Translations under genes and position numbers: made by a program
In this document: positions 1 to 8,655 of the stretch, piece by piece
How positions within the stretch are numbered: the first letter of the stretch is position 1
Layout of the letters: every line of letters starts with the position of its first letter
From: Paraburkholderia podalyriae
GTDB taxonomy: Bacteria; Pseudomonadota; Gammaproteobacteria; Burkholderiales; Burkholderiaceae
Assembly (NCBI RefSeq): GCF_014397785.1
Contig: NZ_VZQQ01000001.1
Location: forward strand, 310,001 to 374,000
DNA: 64,000 nt
Direction: 5' to 3'
Notes under the pieces: generated by a model
Seen by the model: the letters and a program-made list of their open reading frames with translations, nothing else
Told to the model about the DNA's origin: nothing
Databases searched by the model: none

Positions 1-2
1 GC

Positions 3-1121
3 TTAGACCGCCAGCACCTTGCCGTTGCGCACGAACGGCAGTTTTACCACGCTTGCGGGGCAGGCTTTGCCGCGAATCTGGACGTGCACGGTGTCGCCCG
101 GCTGCACGCCTTTCGGCACGCGCGCGAAGGCGATCGATTCCTGCATGGTCGGCGAGAACGTGCCGCTGGTGATTTCGCCGTCGCCGTGCGGCGTGACGAC
201 TTTCTGATGCGCGCGCAGCACGCCCGCGGCCTTGCCGTTTTCCTTCAGCAGGATCAGGCCGACGAACGCGGCGCGCGAGCCGTCGGCTTCGAGGCTGCTC
301 TTGCCGACGAAGTCGCGCGGTGAGGTGAGGTCGACGGTCCATGCGAGGCCGGCGTCGAGCGGCGAGACATTGTCGTCCATGTCCTGGCCGTACAGGTTCA
401 TGCCGGCTTCGAGGCGAAGCGTGTCGCGGGCGCCGAGACCGGCCGGGCGCACGCCTTGGCCGGCGAGTGCGTTCCACAGCGCTTCGACGTGGCTTGCCGG
501 CACAATGATCTCGAAGCCGTCTTCGCCGGTATAGCCGGTGCGCGCGACGGTCAGCTCGCCGAACGGCGTGCCGTCGACGCGCGCGGCGTTGAACGGCTTC
601 AGCGCTTCGGTCGCGGCGCGCGCCGCTGGCACGGTTTGCCAGGTTTTTTCGCGCGCGTTCGGGCCTTGCACGGCGACGATCGCCAGATCGCGGCGCGGCG
701 TGATGGTGAGGCCGAAGCCGCCCTCGGCATTGAGCTGGCCGAACCAGGCGATGTCTTTGTCGGCAGTGCCGGCGTTGACGACCACGCGGAAGTCGTCTTC
801 GCCGAAGTAATAGACGATCAGGTCGTCGATCACGCCGCCGTTTGGATTCAGCATGCAGGAGTAGAGCGCGCGGCCCGGCGTTTGCAGTTTCGCGACGTTG
901 TTGGCGAGCGCGTATTCGAAGAACGCGCGTACTCGATCGCCGACGAAGTCGACCACGCACATGTGGGACACGTCGAACATGCCCGCGTCGGTGCGCACCG
1001 CGCGATGTTCGTCGATCTGCGAGCCGTAGTTGACGGGCATGTCCCAGCCGCCGAAGTCGACCATGCGGGCATGGAGCGCGCGGTGAGCGGCGTGGAGCGG
1101 GGTGTGTTTGAGTTCGGTCAT
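3..1121 (-). CDS. gcvT: Aminomethyltransferase (glycine cleavage T protein)
   Basis: T protein of the glycine cleavage system. It transfers the aminomethyl carbon from the lipoyl arm of GcvH to tetrahydrofolate, releasing ammonia and giving methylene-THF, in the cytosol. The 372-residue product has the normal family length and typical GcvT blocks (N-terminal [21 protein letters not shown], a central YTGEDGFEI block, a C-terminal TSGTFSPTM block). I chose the ATG at 1121 (MTELKHTPL). An in-frame ATG at 1166 lies inside the leader terminator hairpin and would add 15 unlikely residues. A glycine riboswitch precedes it, so expression should respond to glycine. gcvH is expected just outside the left edge. 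Confidence 0.95.
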   Translation of the reverse strand: MTELKHTPLHAAHRALHARMVDFGGWDMPVNYGSQIDEHRAVRTDAGMFDVSHMCVVDFVGDRVRAFFEYALANNVAKLQTPGRALYSCMLNPNGGVIDDLIVYYFGEDDFRVVVNAGTADKDIAWFGQLNAEGGFGLTITPRRDLAIVAVQGPNAREKTWQTVPAARAATEALKPFNAARVDGTPFGELTVARTGYTGEDGFEIIVPASHVEALWNALAGQGVRPAGLGARDTLRLEAGMNLYGQDMDDNVSPLDAGLAWTVDLTSPRDFVGKSSLEADGSRAAFVGLILLKENGKAAGVLRAHQKVVTPHGDGEITSGTFSPTMQESIAFARVPKGVQPGDTVHVQIRGKACPASVVKLPFVRNGKVLAV

Positions 1122-1143
1122 GGGGCCTCGGGCGTCTCGCGAA

Positions 1144-1209
1144 ACAAAAAAGGCCATGCGGGGCAACGCCTCGCGGCGCGATGCCTGCGAGCGTGGTCCT
1201 GCATGGCCC
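1144..1209 (-). terminator. Terminator hairpin in the gcvT leader (riboswitch expression platform)
   Basis: Minus-strand stem GGCCATGC (1201-1208) pairs with GCATGGCC (1152-1159), followed by a run of six T residues (1146-1151). The loop of about 41 nt can itself fold. Its position between the second glycine aptamer and the gcvT start suggests control of read-through. The direction of regulation (on or off with glycine) cannot be read from the sequence alone. Confidence 0.75.
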
Positions 1210-1478
1210 CTCTGTCCTCGATACCTGAGAGATTGCGCTGCCGCGATTTGCTCGATGAGCTCGATCCGTCACGGTGAAACGCGCGCCCCTTCGGTGGGCA
1301 GCCTGCCTGCGGTGCACGATGTGCGACGCGGATGGCTACTGCCGCTCTCCAGAGTGCGAAAAAACCGCCGCAAGGCGGGTTCTTTCGACGCGGTCGGTCC
1401 TTTTGCCTGAGAGTTTGCGGGTGTGCCCCTTCGGCGGCGCGGCCTGCGATTTTTCGCCTGCCAGCGCGCTCTCCCGAC
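1205..1478 (-). ncRNA. Tandem glycine riboswitch upstream of gcvT
   Basis: Two glycine aptamers are read on the minus strand. The first (about 1391-1478) carries the family blocks CGCCGAAGGGGCA and CTCTCAGGCAAAAGGACCG. The second (about 1205-1356) begins with CTCTGGAGAGC and carries CACCGAAGGGGC, CTCTCAGGT and GAGGACAGAG. This is the known gcvT-motif RNA, which senses glycine cooperatively. It ends next to a terminator hairpin that can act as expression platform. A second terminator-like stem lies between the aptamers, at about 1363-1380. Confidence 0.93.
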
Positions 1479-1680
1479 GCGTGCGGCGAATTTACGCGAC
1501 GGGCCGGGGCTTGTCAAATAAAGGCCCGACAGCGGTGTGAGGGTGGGCGCGGCGGTTCGGGAGGTCCAAAAGAAACGCGCGGACCGTGGGGCCCGCGCTT
1601 TGGTGTTGCCGCTCCCGGTGCTATCCGTCACCGCGCGATCAGAGGTAGTGGTTGCTCACCTGGCAGTTGGTTTGCCGCCC

Positions 1681-1735
1681 CGGATTGCCGACTGATTCGC
1701 CGGCTGATTCGCCGGCTCACCCGCCGGCTCACTCG
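1681..1735. repeat. 12-bp tandem repeat just past the lipoprotein stop
   Basis: About four copies of a 12-bp unit (minus strand GGCGAATCAGCC-like). Each copy contains TGA in the same frame as the real stop of the lipoprotein gene, so loss of the first stop would be rescued one unit later. No wider role is evident. Confidence 0.7.
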
Positions 1736-2079
1736 CCGATCGCATGAGCAGCGTTATCGAGCTCCTGGTTCAACACGCGCTGTTCTTCCGCGGACAAACC
1801 GCCGCCATGCTGGCCGGCCATGTCATGCGCTTCCTGGCGGATCGTCTCGAGACGGTGATGCAACGCTGCGCCTTGCGGCGGCGGGTAATAGCCCTGATTC
1901 ACGCGGTTATCGATACGGTGCGCCAGATTGTCGATGCGGCCGTCGACCTGATGCAGGCGCTGATCCCCGATCTGCTGCGGAGTGGGGCCCGCATGCGGCG
2001 CTGGCGGGGGCGTCACCACGCAGGCGGCGACGGAGCCGAGCAGCGCACATGCGGCAAGGGCACGGATGATTCGAGACAT
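1729..2079 (-). CDS. Small putative lipoprotein
   Basis: 116 residues of unknown function. The N-terminus is a lipoprotein signal with lipobox LGSVAAC (Cys about residue 20), followed by a Pro-rich linker (VVTPPPAPHAGPTPQQ) and a charged helical segment (IGDQRLHQVDGRIDNLAHRID) with heptad-like spacing. The protein probably sits in the outer or inner membrane facing the periplasm. It is a single gene between gcvT and the oxidoreductase, both on the same strand but separated by more than 200 bp. No catalytic motif is visible. Confidence 0.7.
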   Translation of the reverse strand: MSRIIRALAACALLGSVAACVVTPPPAPHAGPTPQQIGDQRLHQVDGRIDNLAHRIDNRVNQGYYPPPQGAALHHRLETIRQEAHDMAGQHGGGLSAEEQRVLNQELDNAAHAIGE

Positions 2080-2295
2080 GGATTCTCCCGGAGTCGTTGT
2101 CGTGTTGGGTTGCTACCGCTAGCAACGGATGAGGAGGAACGCCCGCTGACTCGGCAGCGGGCGAAGTTGTAACGTTATGTTCCTTTCCGGAACGTCAGGA
2201 AAGTCCGCGCCGACGGCCTTCGCGGCCCCAAAGATCGCCCCGTTTTGGTACACAAAACAGCGTGGTGCGGGGTAGGCGCCCAGCGCGGGCTCGGC

Positions 2296-3345
2296 TCAGC
2301 GAATCCGCTCGAACGGCAGCCGCACGCCCTGCTCGGAGCTGCGCGCGGCCAGTTCGATGATCGTCATGACGTCGACCGCGTCGCGCGCGCTGATCGGAAA
2401 CGTGATGCCGTTCTGGATCGCGTCGGCCAACGCGATATAGAAGCCGGCGTACTCGCCGTTGCGGGTCGGCAATTCGCGCTCGACTTCCTGGTCGCCTTCG
2501 AGCACGCGCCGAACGCCAGCGGCATTGTTGGCGCCGAAGCCTTCGTCGCCGGGGCGCAGACCGGCTTTCAGCTGATCTTCCTGGGTGTCGAGCCCGTACT
2601 TCACATAGCTGCCGCGCGTGCCGTGGATCGCAAAGCGCGGCCCGGGCAATGCCGTCAGCGCGCTTGCGTGCAGCACGACCTCAAACTCGTCGTAGCCGAG
2701 CTGGATGTGCACGTAGTCGGGTGCGCTCGCGTCGTCGCGATGCGAGCGCACCGTCGCCGACACAGTCTGCGGTGCGCCGAACAGGGCGAGCGCCTGGTCG
2801 ATCAGATGCGGGCCGAGATCGAACAGCAGGCCGCCACCGCGCGTCACGTCTTCGCGCCAGCGCTGACGCACGCCGGGCCGGAAGCGGTCGAAATGCGATT
2901 CGAAATGCGTGACGCGACCCAGTTCCACGCGCGCGAGCAGATCCCGCACGGTCAGAAAATCGCCGTCCCAACGGCGATTGTGAAAGGGCGCGAACAGCTT
3001 GCCGCGCGCGAGCGCGATATTGGCAAGCGTGTGGGCGTCGGCGGCGTTCAGCGTGACCGGCTTGTCGACGACCACGTGCTTGCCCGCTTCGAGCGTGCGG
3101 CGCGCGAGGTCGAAGTGCGTGTCGTTGGGTGTCGCGATCACGATGCAGTCGATGTCGTCGTGCGCGAGCAGCGCGTCGAGATCGGCGACGATTTTCGCGT
3201 GCGGATAGTCGGCGCGCGCGCGCTCGGACTGCCCGGTCGCGATCGCGGCGACCTTCGCGCGTCCGCAATGTTCGATCACCGGTGCGTGAAACGTCGCGCC
3301 GGCGAAGCCGTAGCCCATCAATCCAATTTTCAGCGATGCGGACAT
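2296..3345 (-). CDS. Gfo/Idh/MocA family oxidoreductase
   Basis: NAD(P)-dependent sugar or inositol-type dehydrogenase of 349 residues. The N-terminal Rossmann fold begins KIGLMGYGFAGATFHAP. The family's EAGKHVVVDKPV block (about residues 86-97) supplies the conserved catalytic Lys, and FDLGPHLIDQAL carries the expected His. Overall it resembles E. coli YdgJ-type members. The substrate is unknown. It stands alone on the minus strand, divergent from rep with about 285 bp between starts. Confidence 0.88.
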   Translation of the reverse strand: MSASLKIGLMGYGFAGATFHAPVIEHCGRAKVAAIATGQSERARADYPHAKIVADLDALLAHDDIDCIVIATPNDTHFDLARRTLEAGKHVVVDKPVTLNAADAHTLANIALARGKLFAPFHNRRWDGDFLTVRDLLARVELGRVTHFESHFDRFRPGVRQRWREDVTRGGGLLFDLGPHLIDQALALFGAPQTVSATVRSHRDDASAPDYVHIQLGYDEFEVVLHASALTALPGPRFAIHGTRGSYVKYGLDTQEDQLKAGLRPGDEGFGANNAAGVRRVLEGDQEVERELPTRNGEYAGFYIALADAIQNGITFPISARDAVDVMTIIELAARSSEQGVRLPFERIR

Positions 3346-3630
3346 GCGAGTCTTCCTGGAGGAGCGGCGCGCCGCTTTGCCACCGCGGCGGCGGCGCGCA
3401 ATCTCATTATTGTGGCATTGGTGGGCTGGGCTCGGGGCTCAGCATTGGGGCCGGCCTCGCGCGCAGTCTGTCGGGGCGCCCGGTTCATCGAGGGTGTTCA
3501 TCGGGGGTGTCCATGTTAACATCGCACCTCTCGCGCGCATTGCGCCGCGCAGCATGTCCCGGGCCTTCGGCCGGCGCCTCCCGCCAGTCCGACCTCAGCG
3601 GCCCTCAACCGTAACACCCGTCCACAAACG

Positions 3631-5721
3631 ATGTCCGCAGGCCTGAATCCCGCTCAAAGTGAAGCGGTCCGTTATCTCGACGGTCCCTGTCTCGTGCTCG
3701 CCGGCGCCGGCAGCGGCAAGACGCGCGTGATCACGCAGAAAATCGCGCACCTGATCGAAGCGAAGGGCTTCGAGCCGCGCCACATCGCCGCCGTCACGTT
3801 CACGAACAAAGCCGCGGCGGAGATGCGCGAACGCGTCGGCAAGCTGCTCGAAGGCAAGACGTTGACCGCGCCAGGCAAGGAAGGCCGCAAGGTGCCCGTG
3901 AACCAGCTGACGGTGTGTACCTTCCACTCGCTCGGCGTGCAGATTCTGCGGCAGGAGGCGGAGCACGTCGGCCTGAAGCCGCAGTTCTCCATCATGGACT
4001 CCGACGACTGCTTCGGCATGATCCAGGAGCAGGTCGGCTCGACGGACAAGGGCTTCATCCGCAAGATCCAGTCGATCATCTCGCTGTGGAAGAACGGCCT
4101 GATCATGCCCGAGCAGGCGATCGCGACCGCGTCGACCGAGGACGAGCATCAGGCGGCGATCGTCTATCGCAATTACGTGGCGACGCTGCATGCGTATCAG
4201 GCGGTCGATTTCGACGATCTGATCCGCCTGACCGCCGAGCTGTTCGCGAGCAACGAACAGGTGCGCGACCGTTGGCAGAACAAGCTGCGCTATCTGCTGA
4301 TCGACGAGTATCAGGACACCAACGCGTGCCAGTACGAACTGGTGAAGCTGCTGGCCGGCAAGCGCGCGGCGTTCACGGCGGTTGGCGACGACGATCAGGC
4401 GATTTACGGCTGGCGCGGCGCGACCCTCGAAAACCTCGGCCAGCTCGGCAAGGATTTCCCGCACCTGCATCTGATCAAGCTCGAACAGAATTACCGTTCG
4501 ACGGTGCGCATCCTGACCGCCGCGAACAACGTGATCGCGAATAACCCGAAGCTGTTCGAGAAGAAGCTGTGGTCCGAGCACGGCATGGGCGACACGATCA
4601 CGGTGACGGGCTGTAACGACGAGGAGCACGAGGCCGAGTCTGTCGTGTTTCGGCTGTCCGCGCACAAGTTCGAGCGGCGCGCGAATTTCCGCGACTACGC
4701 GATCCTCTATCGCGGCAACTTCCAGGCGCGCATCTTCGAGCAGGTGCTGCGCCGGGAACGGATTCCGTACGTGCTGTCGGGCGGCCAGTCGTTCTTCGAT
4801 AAAGCTGAGATCAAGGACATCTGCGCGTACCTGCGCCTGATCGCCAACGCGAACGACGACCCCGCGTTCATCCGCGCGATCACCACACCGCGTCGCGGCG
4901 TCGGCAATACGACGCTGGAGGCGCTCGGCGCGTTCGCGGGTCAGGCGAAGGTGTCGCTGTTCGAGGCGGTCTACATGGGCGGCATCGAGGCGCGCCTGTC
5001 GCCGCGCCAGATCGAGCCGATGCGCGCGTTCTGCGACTTCATGCAGCGCCTGACCGACCGCGCGGAAAAGGACGCGGCGGGCACGCTGCTCGACGAGCTG
5101 ATGGAGGCGATCCACTACGAAGCGTATTTGTACGACGCGTTCGACGAGCGCCAGGCGCAGGCGAAGTGGCAGAACGTGCTCGAGTTCATCGAGTGGTTGA
5201 AGCGCAAGGGCACGAAGAAGGAGCCGGAGCATGGCAGCGGCAGCGAGGCGACCGGCTACGACACCGCTGACGGTTTCGGCGACACCGGCAAGAATCTGCT
5301 TGGCCTGATCCAGACGGTCGCGCTGATGTCGATGCTCGAAGGCCGCGAGGAAGATCCCGATGCGGTGCGGTTGTCGACCGTGCATGCGTCGAAGGGGCTC
5401 GAGTATCCGCACGTGTTCCTGGTCGGTGTCGAGGAAGGCATCATGCCGCATCGCGGCGGCGCGGACGACGAGCCGATCGACGACGCGCGCATCGAGGAAG
5501 AGCGCCGCCTGATGTACGTCGCGATCACGCGCGCGCAGCGCAGCCTGCATCTGAACTGGTGCAAAAAGCGCAAGCGGGCGCGGGAGACGATCGTCTGCGA
5601 GCCGTCGCGTTTCATCAACGAAATGCTGCTCGACGATGCGCCGCCGCCGACACCGGAAGAGGCGCCAATGTCGCCGAAGGACCGGCTCGCGAGTCTGAAG
5701 GCGTTGTTGCAGAAGGCATGA
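3631..5721 (+). CDS. rep: ATP-dependent DNA helicase Rep (UvrD/Rep superfamily 1)
   Basis: Superfamily 1A 3'-5' helicase of 696 residues that helps forks pass protein roadblocks. Motifs in order: Q motif LNPAQSEAV (residues 5-13), Walker A AGAGSGKT (24-31), FTNKAA, the DEYQDTN Walker B block, GDDDQAIYGWRGA (motif III), QNYRS (motif IV), the VHASKGLEYPHVF block and the AITRAQ block (motif VI). Length and the GDDDQAIYGWRGA form favour Rep over UvrD or PcrA. Start ATG at 3631. It is monocistronic, with a terminator about 60 bp downstream. Confidence 0.9.
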   Translation: MSAGLNPAQSEAVRYLDGPCLVLAGAGSGKTRVITQKIAHLIEAKGFEPRHIAAVTFTNKAAAEMRERVGKLLEGKTLTAPGKEGRKVPVNQLTVCTFHSLGVQILRQEAEHVGLKPQFSIMDSDDCFGMIQEQVGSTDKGFIRKIQSIISLWKNGLIMPEQAIATASTEDEHQAAIVYRNYVATLHAYQAVDFDDLIRLTAELFASNEQVRDRWQNKLRYLLIDEYQDTNACQYELVKLLAGKRAAFTAVGDDDQAIYGWRGATLENLGQLGKDFPHLHLIKLEQNYRSTVRILTAANNVIANNPKLFEKKLWSEHGMGDTITVTGCNDEEHEAESVVFRLSAHKFERRANFRDYAILYRGNFQARIFEQVLRRERIPYVLSGGQSFFDKAEIKDICAYLRLIANANDDPAFIRAITTPRRGVGNTTLEALGAFAGQAKVSLFEAVYMGGIEARLSPRQIEPMRAFCDFMQRLTDRAEKDAAGTLLDELMEAIHYEAYLYDAFDERQAQAKWQNVLEFIEWLKRKGTKKEPEHGSGSEATGYDTADGFGDTGKNLLGLIQTVALMSMLEGREEDPDAVRLSTVHASKGLEYPHVFLVGVEEGIMPHRGGADDEPIDDARIEEERRLMYVAITRAQRSLHLNWCKKRKRARETIVCEPSRFINEMLLDDAPPPTPEEAPMSPKDRLASLKALLQKA

Positions 5722-5777
5722 CCGGGCGAGGCTTTGAGTGCCCGGCAGGTGCGGTTGCTTGCCACTGTGCATAAAAA

Positions 5778-5808
5778 ATCCCTGCATCGCGTTGGCGCAT
5801 GCAGGGAT
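5778..5808 (-). terminator. Intrinsic terminator between convergent rep and cytochrome c5
   Basis: A perfect 10-bp stem (ATCCCTGCAT at 5778-5787 with ATGCAGGGAT at 5799-5808). On the minus strand it is followed by six T residues, ending the cytochrome gene. On the plus strand the tail is only TGTTTCGTT, so it should be weaker for rep. Confidence 0.8.
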
Positions 5809-5837
5809 GTTTCGTTCAGCGGCCGATGCCGCCCGCT

Positions 5838-6755
5838 TCACTTCGCCGCGCTGACCATATAGTCGACCGCGGCCTTCACGTCCGCATCCGATGCGTTCGA
5901 GCCGCCCTTCGGTGGCATCGCGCCCTTGCCGTGCAGCGCGTAGTTGTAGATCGTGTCCATCGGATCCTTCAGACGCGGCGCCCATGCTTGCTTGTCACCC
6001 AACTTCGGCGCGTTCAGCACGCCGGCCGCGTGACAAGCCTGACATACCGACTGATACAGCGCCTTGCCGGCCTGCGAGGCGTCCGCGCTTTGCGCCCCGC
6101 CTGCTGCCGGCGCGGGAGTCTGCGGCACGCTGGCCATCGCCGCCATGGCTGCGGCGGCCTGCTGTGCCGCGCTTGCGCCCGCATCCGATGCGCTTGCCGC
6201 GCCTGCTGCACCGGATGCCGCCGCAGCACCTGATGCCGCGGCCGCGCCCGCCGCCGGTTGTGCCGGCTCGGGGAAGCTCGCGCCCGAATTGTTCGCCATA
6301 TAGACGATCGCGCGCGCGATCTCGAAGTCGCTGTAATCGTCGGGGCTCGTGCCGCCGCGCGGCGGCATGGCGCCCTTGCCGGACAACGCGGTGTGCCACA
6401 GTGTGTCGAAGCCCTGCGCGATGCGCGGCGCCCAGTCGGCGGTGTTGGTGAATTTCGGCGCGCCAGCCGCACCCGACGCATGACACGCCGAGCAGACCGC
6501 CTTGTAGACTTCCTCGCCGCTCTTATAGACGCGCGGCGCGTTGGCGTCGCGGATCTCGACCTGGGCGATCGGATGGATGCGAGAGGTAACTTCGGCTTCG
6601 GAGAGGGAGTCGGTGCCGGCGCCGGTGCGCGTCGAATTGTCGACGTAGACGGCGAGCAGAACGATGATGATGATCGGCACAGCAAACCCGGCAATGACCG
6701 CGGCGATGAGCTGTGCTGGGGTTTTGATCGGGGCTCCGTGTGGTGCTTCGCTCAT
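5838..6755 (-). CDS. Cytochrome c5-type protein with two heme c sites
   Basis: Membrane-anchored periplasmic electron carrier. One N-terminal membrane segment (LIAAVIAGFAVPIIIIVLLAVY) is followed by two class I cytochrome c domains with heme motifs CSACH and CQACH, each with a distal GKGAMPPKGG/PRGG loop carrying the Met ligand. An Ala/Ser-rich linker joins the domains. I chose ATG at 6755 (MSEAPHGAP), preceded by GGAG. The alternative GTG at 6824 lies just after a TATAAT box (6830-6835, minus) and so is probably untranslated. About 305 residues. It is adjacent to rep and convergent with it. Confidence 0.88.
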   Translation of the reverse strand: MSEAPHGAPIKTPAQLIAAVIAGFAVPIIIIVLLAVYVDNSTRTGAGTDSLSEAEVTSRIHPIAQVEIRDANAPRVYKSGEEVYKAVCSACHASGAAGAPKFTNTADWAPRIAQGFDTLWHTALSGKGAMPPRGGTSPDDYSDFEIARAIVYMANNSGASFPEPAQPAAGAAAASGAAAASGAAGAASASDAGASAAQQAAAAMAAMASVPQTPAPAAGGAQSADASQAGKALYQSVCQACHAAGVLNAPKLGDKQAWAPRLKDPMDTIYNYALHGKGAMPPKGGSNASDADVKAAVDYMVSAAK

Positions 6756-7062
6756 GCTTGTCTCATCTCCGTGGGTATGTGAGCGGTACAGCGCGACGGC
6801 AACTTCTTGTTCTTTATCAGCCACGGACGATTATAGACTTAAGATTTCGGCCGCGGCGAGGGGGCCCGGAACGTGTTCAGCAGGCGTTTACCCGAAGCGG
6901 CACGGACGGTGTCAGGGCTTGGGGAAGATGCCGGAGCGGGCGCTGGAGGCCGTCCGGTGGACGGTTCGGCCGAAACCGGGTATCCTTGCGGTCTCTCGCG
7001 TTGGCGTTGCGTCCGTTCTGGTTGCCGCGCTTACGCGTAAATTCTCCGCAGTTCGTGGTGAT

Positions 7063-7138
7063 GCGCCCGTAGCTCAATGGATAGAGTACTGCCCTCCGAA
7101 GGCAGGGGTTGCTGGTTCGATCCCAGCCGGGCGCGCCA
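7063..7138 (+). tRNA. tRNA-Arg (anticodon CCG)
   Basis: A 76-nt cloverleaf. The acceptor stem GCGCCCG (7063-7069) pairs with CGGGCGC (7128-7134), then discriminator G and encoded CCA (7136-7138). The anticodon stem CTGCC/GGCAG encloses loop CTCCGAA, giving anticodon CCG (7096-7098). The T arm GGTTCGATCC is intact. The transposon target duplication begins 27 bp beyond the CCA, so the tRNA gene itself is not damaged. Confidence 0.97.
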
Positions 7139-7165
7139 AAAAGCGATGATCAAACTAGAGGTAAG

Positions 7166-7170
7166 TTCGG
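7166..7170. repeat. Target-site duplication, tRNA side (TTCGG)
   Basis: TTCGG directly abuts the TGTG start of the element. The same five bases abut the CACA end at 43025-43029. A 5-bp duplication is the usual size for Tn7/Tni-type transposition. Confidence 0.82.
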
Positions 7171-7210
7171 TGTGAGTTTTCGCCACAGATGTCGTAAACG
7201 ACACCTGTGG
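7171..7210. repeat. Transposon end (tRNA side) with two opposed transposase-binding-like sites
   Basis: The terminus TGTGAGTTTTCG runs into a site read on the minus strand as CGACATCTGTGG (7183-7194), then after TAAA an inverted copy CGACACCTGTGG (7199-7210). The two form a 12-bp hairpin with one mismatch. The outer copy has the same distance and orientation to its terminus as the outermost site at the other end. This hairpin also lies just downstream of the tniQ stop. Confidence 0.75.
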
Positions 7211-7230
7211 CTACCATACGCAGTCCAGAT

Positions 7231-8655
7231 TTAGACTCCTCGGCCTTCTCGTCCCAAATCTAGACGAGCCGTCATCCTCCCTCTGCTTGACCCCGCGATT
7301 TTCACACCTGTCACAGCGAACGCTCCGAGGTAGGCTTCTTGTACGCGCTGTCGTGCTCCGAGCCCGATTTTTCCCCGCAAACGCGCGACCACCCGCCTTC
7401 GTGAGGGGTACACGCCCGCCGCGCGGAGCGCGTTGTGCTCACTCAAATACATGTTGTTGAAGGTCTCTGTCGCCTCCCGGCGGAGAGACTCAGACAGCTC
7501 GCGGCCGTGTCTGACCAAAAACTCCTGTTGCTCAGGGAAATTCTTTTTCAGATATTTCAGCGAAATCCCAACGGCTCGCGCCGCTTCGGTTGCGTTAATC
7601 GCGCGGCCGCTGCGAATCAATGCATCAAGTTCTGCTCGCAAGTCTTCCTTCGGTCGCCGAGCCCCGGTCCCCCCGCGTTGAATCAAGCGACGGCGTTGCT
7701 CGCTCGGCGCGGGTCGGAGCGAAAGCATCACGCTGTTTCCGAGCAGAATGTCAGCGATGGCGCAGCCGCAGCAGTATGCGGTCTGTACTAGGCGCGGAAA
7801 GCTCATCTGCACGCTACCTTTCACCCATCCGTGGACTTGGGATTTGCTGATACCCAGATGAGCTGCGAAACGCGCTGACCTCCCATCGAATAAAAGATTA
7901 ATTGCATGAGTGAGAAAGACAGACTGAGCGGTTGCCGAATAGCCTGCGTTGGAAAAATAGACGGCGTCGTCGAGCAGCTCCGCAATAAGGCGAGAGGTTT
8001 CGACCTCGAAGTCCGATGCCGGTATATGGACTGGCGCATCTCCGATTTTGTACTGTGCCGCAGCCTGGTGAGAGAGGCTTCCGTTCTCCCGTTTCGAGGT
8101 GCGGCGTCGCTTCGCCTGAGGTCGGCTGACGAGTTGTAGTTGATGCAACGGGCACGCCTTCGCCGCATCAATGCTCCATAACAATCGCTCGTAGCAGTCG
8201 CGGTCTAGCCGCGCGTCATCTTCGTGGCAACCGGGGCAAAAGCGCTCCTTCTCAGACAGCAGCACAAATTCGGACACGAGGCTTTTGAGCGGCAACAAGG
8301 TACAAAGCTGCAGGTTGTTGCGATGGGTAAGGTAGTTCAGGGTTTGAGCCCAGTGATTCGCTTGTTCCGTCAGGCTCGAGACATTGAGGTTGTATGCCGC
8401 CCGGCCGATGTCCCGACTCATCCTGGCGCCGCTCACGTGCAAAAGTTCTTCTGCTGCCGGTCCAACGATTGTGTTGGTGAGTGACCAGCGCGTCATGTCG
8501 TGGGCGTCGCACAAACGATTAAGGTAGCTGCCGAGGCTCTCGCGGTCTTCTCCCGAGCACCCGTAGGGTGCAAGACTAGCGAGTATCGACCGAGGCGGCG
8601 CGTCCTCCGGCCAGCCGCCCGGTAACCTCCCGCGAAACGGAGATGTCATTGCCAT
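7231..8655 (-). CDS. tniQ: TniQ/TnsD-type target-selection protein
   Basis: 474 residues, close to Tn7 TnsD (about 500) rather than the short TniQ of CRISPR transposons. N-terminal TniQ features include SLGSYLNRLCDAHDM. A zinc-finger-like cluster follows (FCPGCHEDD then CPLHQLQL near residues 140-170). C-terminal HTH-like segments include ATEAARAVGISLKYLKKNFP, where the query may meet DNA. TnsD proteins bind the attachment site and recruit TnsC. With the element beside tRNA-Arg, I infer that this protein recognises the tRNA gene. The start ATG at 8655 overlaps the end of the tnsC-type gene by 10 bp, so translation is coupled. Confidence 0.85.
   Translation of the reverse strand: MAMTSPFRGRLPGGWPEDAPPRSILASLAPYGCSGEDRESLGSYLNRLCDAHDMTRWSLTNTIVGPAAEELLHVSGARMSRDIGRAAYNLNVSSLTEQANHWAQTLNYLTHRNNLQLCTLLPLKSLVSEFVLLSEKERFCPGCHEDDARLDRDCYERLLWSIDAAKACPLHQLQLVSRPQAKRRRTSKRENGSLSHQAAAQYKIGDAPVHIPASDFEVETSRLIAELLDDAVYFSNAGYSATAQSVFLTHAINLLFDGRSARFAAHLGISKSQVHGWVKGSVQMSFPRLVQTAYCCGCAIADILLGNSVMLSLRPAPSEQRRRLIQRGGTGARRPKEDLRAELDALIRSGRAINATEAARAVGISLKYLKKNFPEQQEFLVRHGRELSESLRREATETFNNMYLSEHNALRAAGVYPSRRRVVARLRGKIGLGARQRVQEAYLGAFAVTGVKIAGSSRGRMTARLDLGREGRGV

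Noticed and set aside
2245..3519. 424-codon plus-strand frame opposite the oxidoreductase
   Set aside because: Antisense shadow; the minus strand shows a full Gfo/Idh/MocA protein.
3595..5985. Long open frame (about 796 codons) antisense to rep
   Set aside because: High-GC shadow of rep with low-complexity His/Arg/Leu composition; rep has all helicase motifs.
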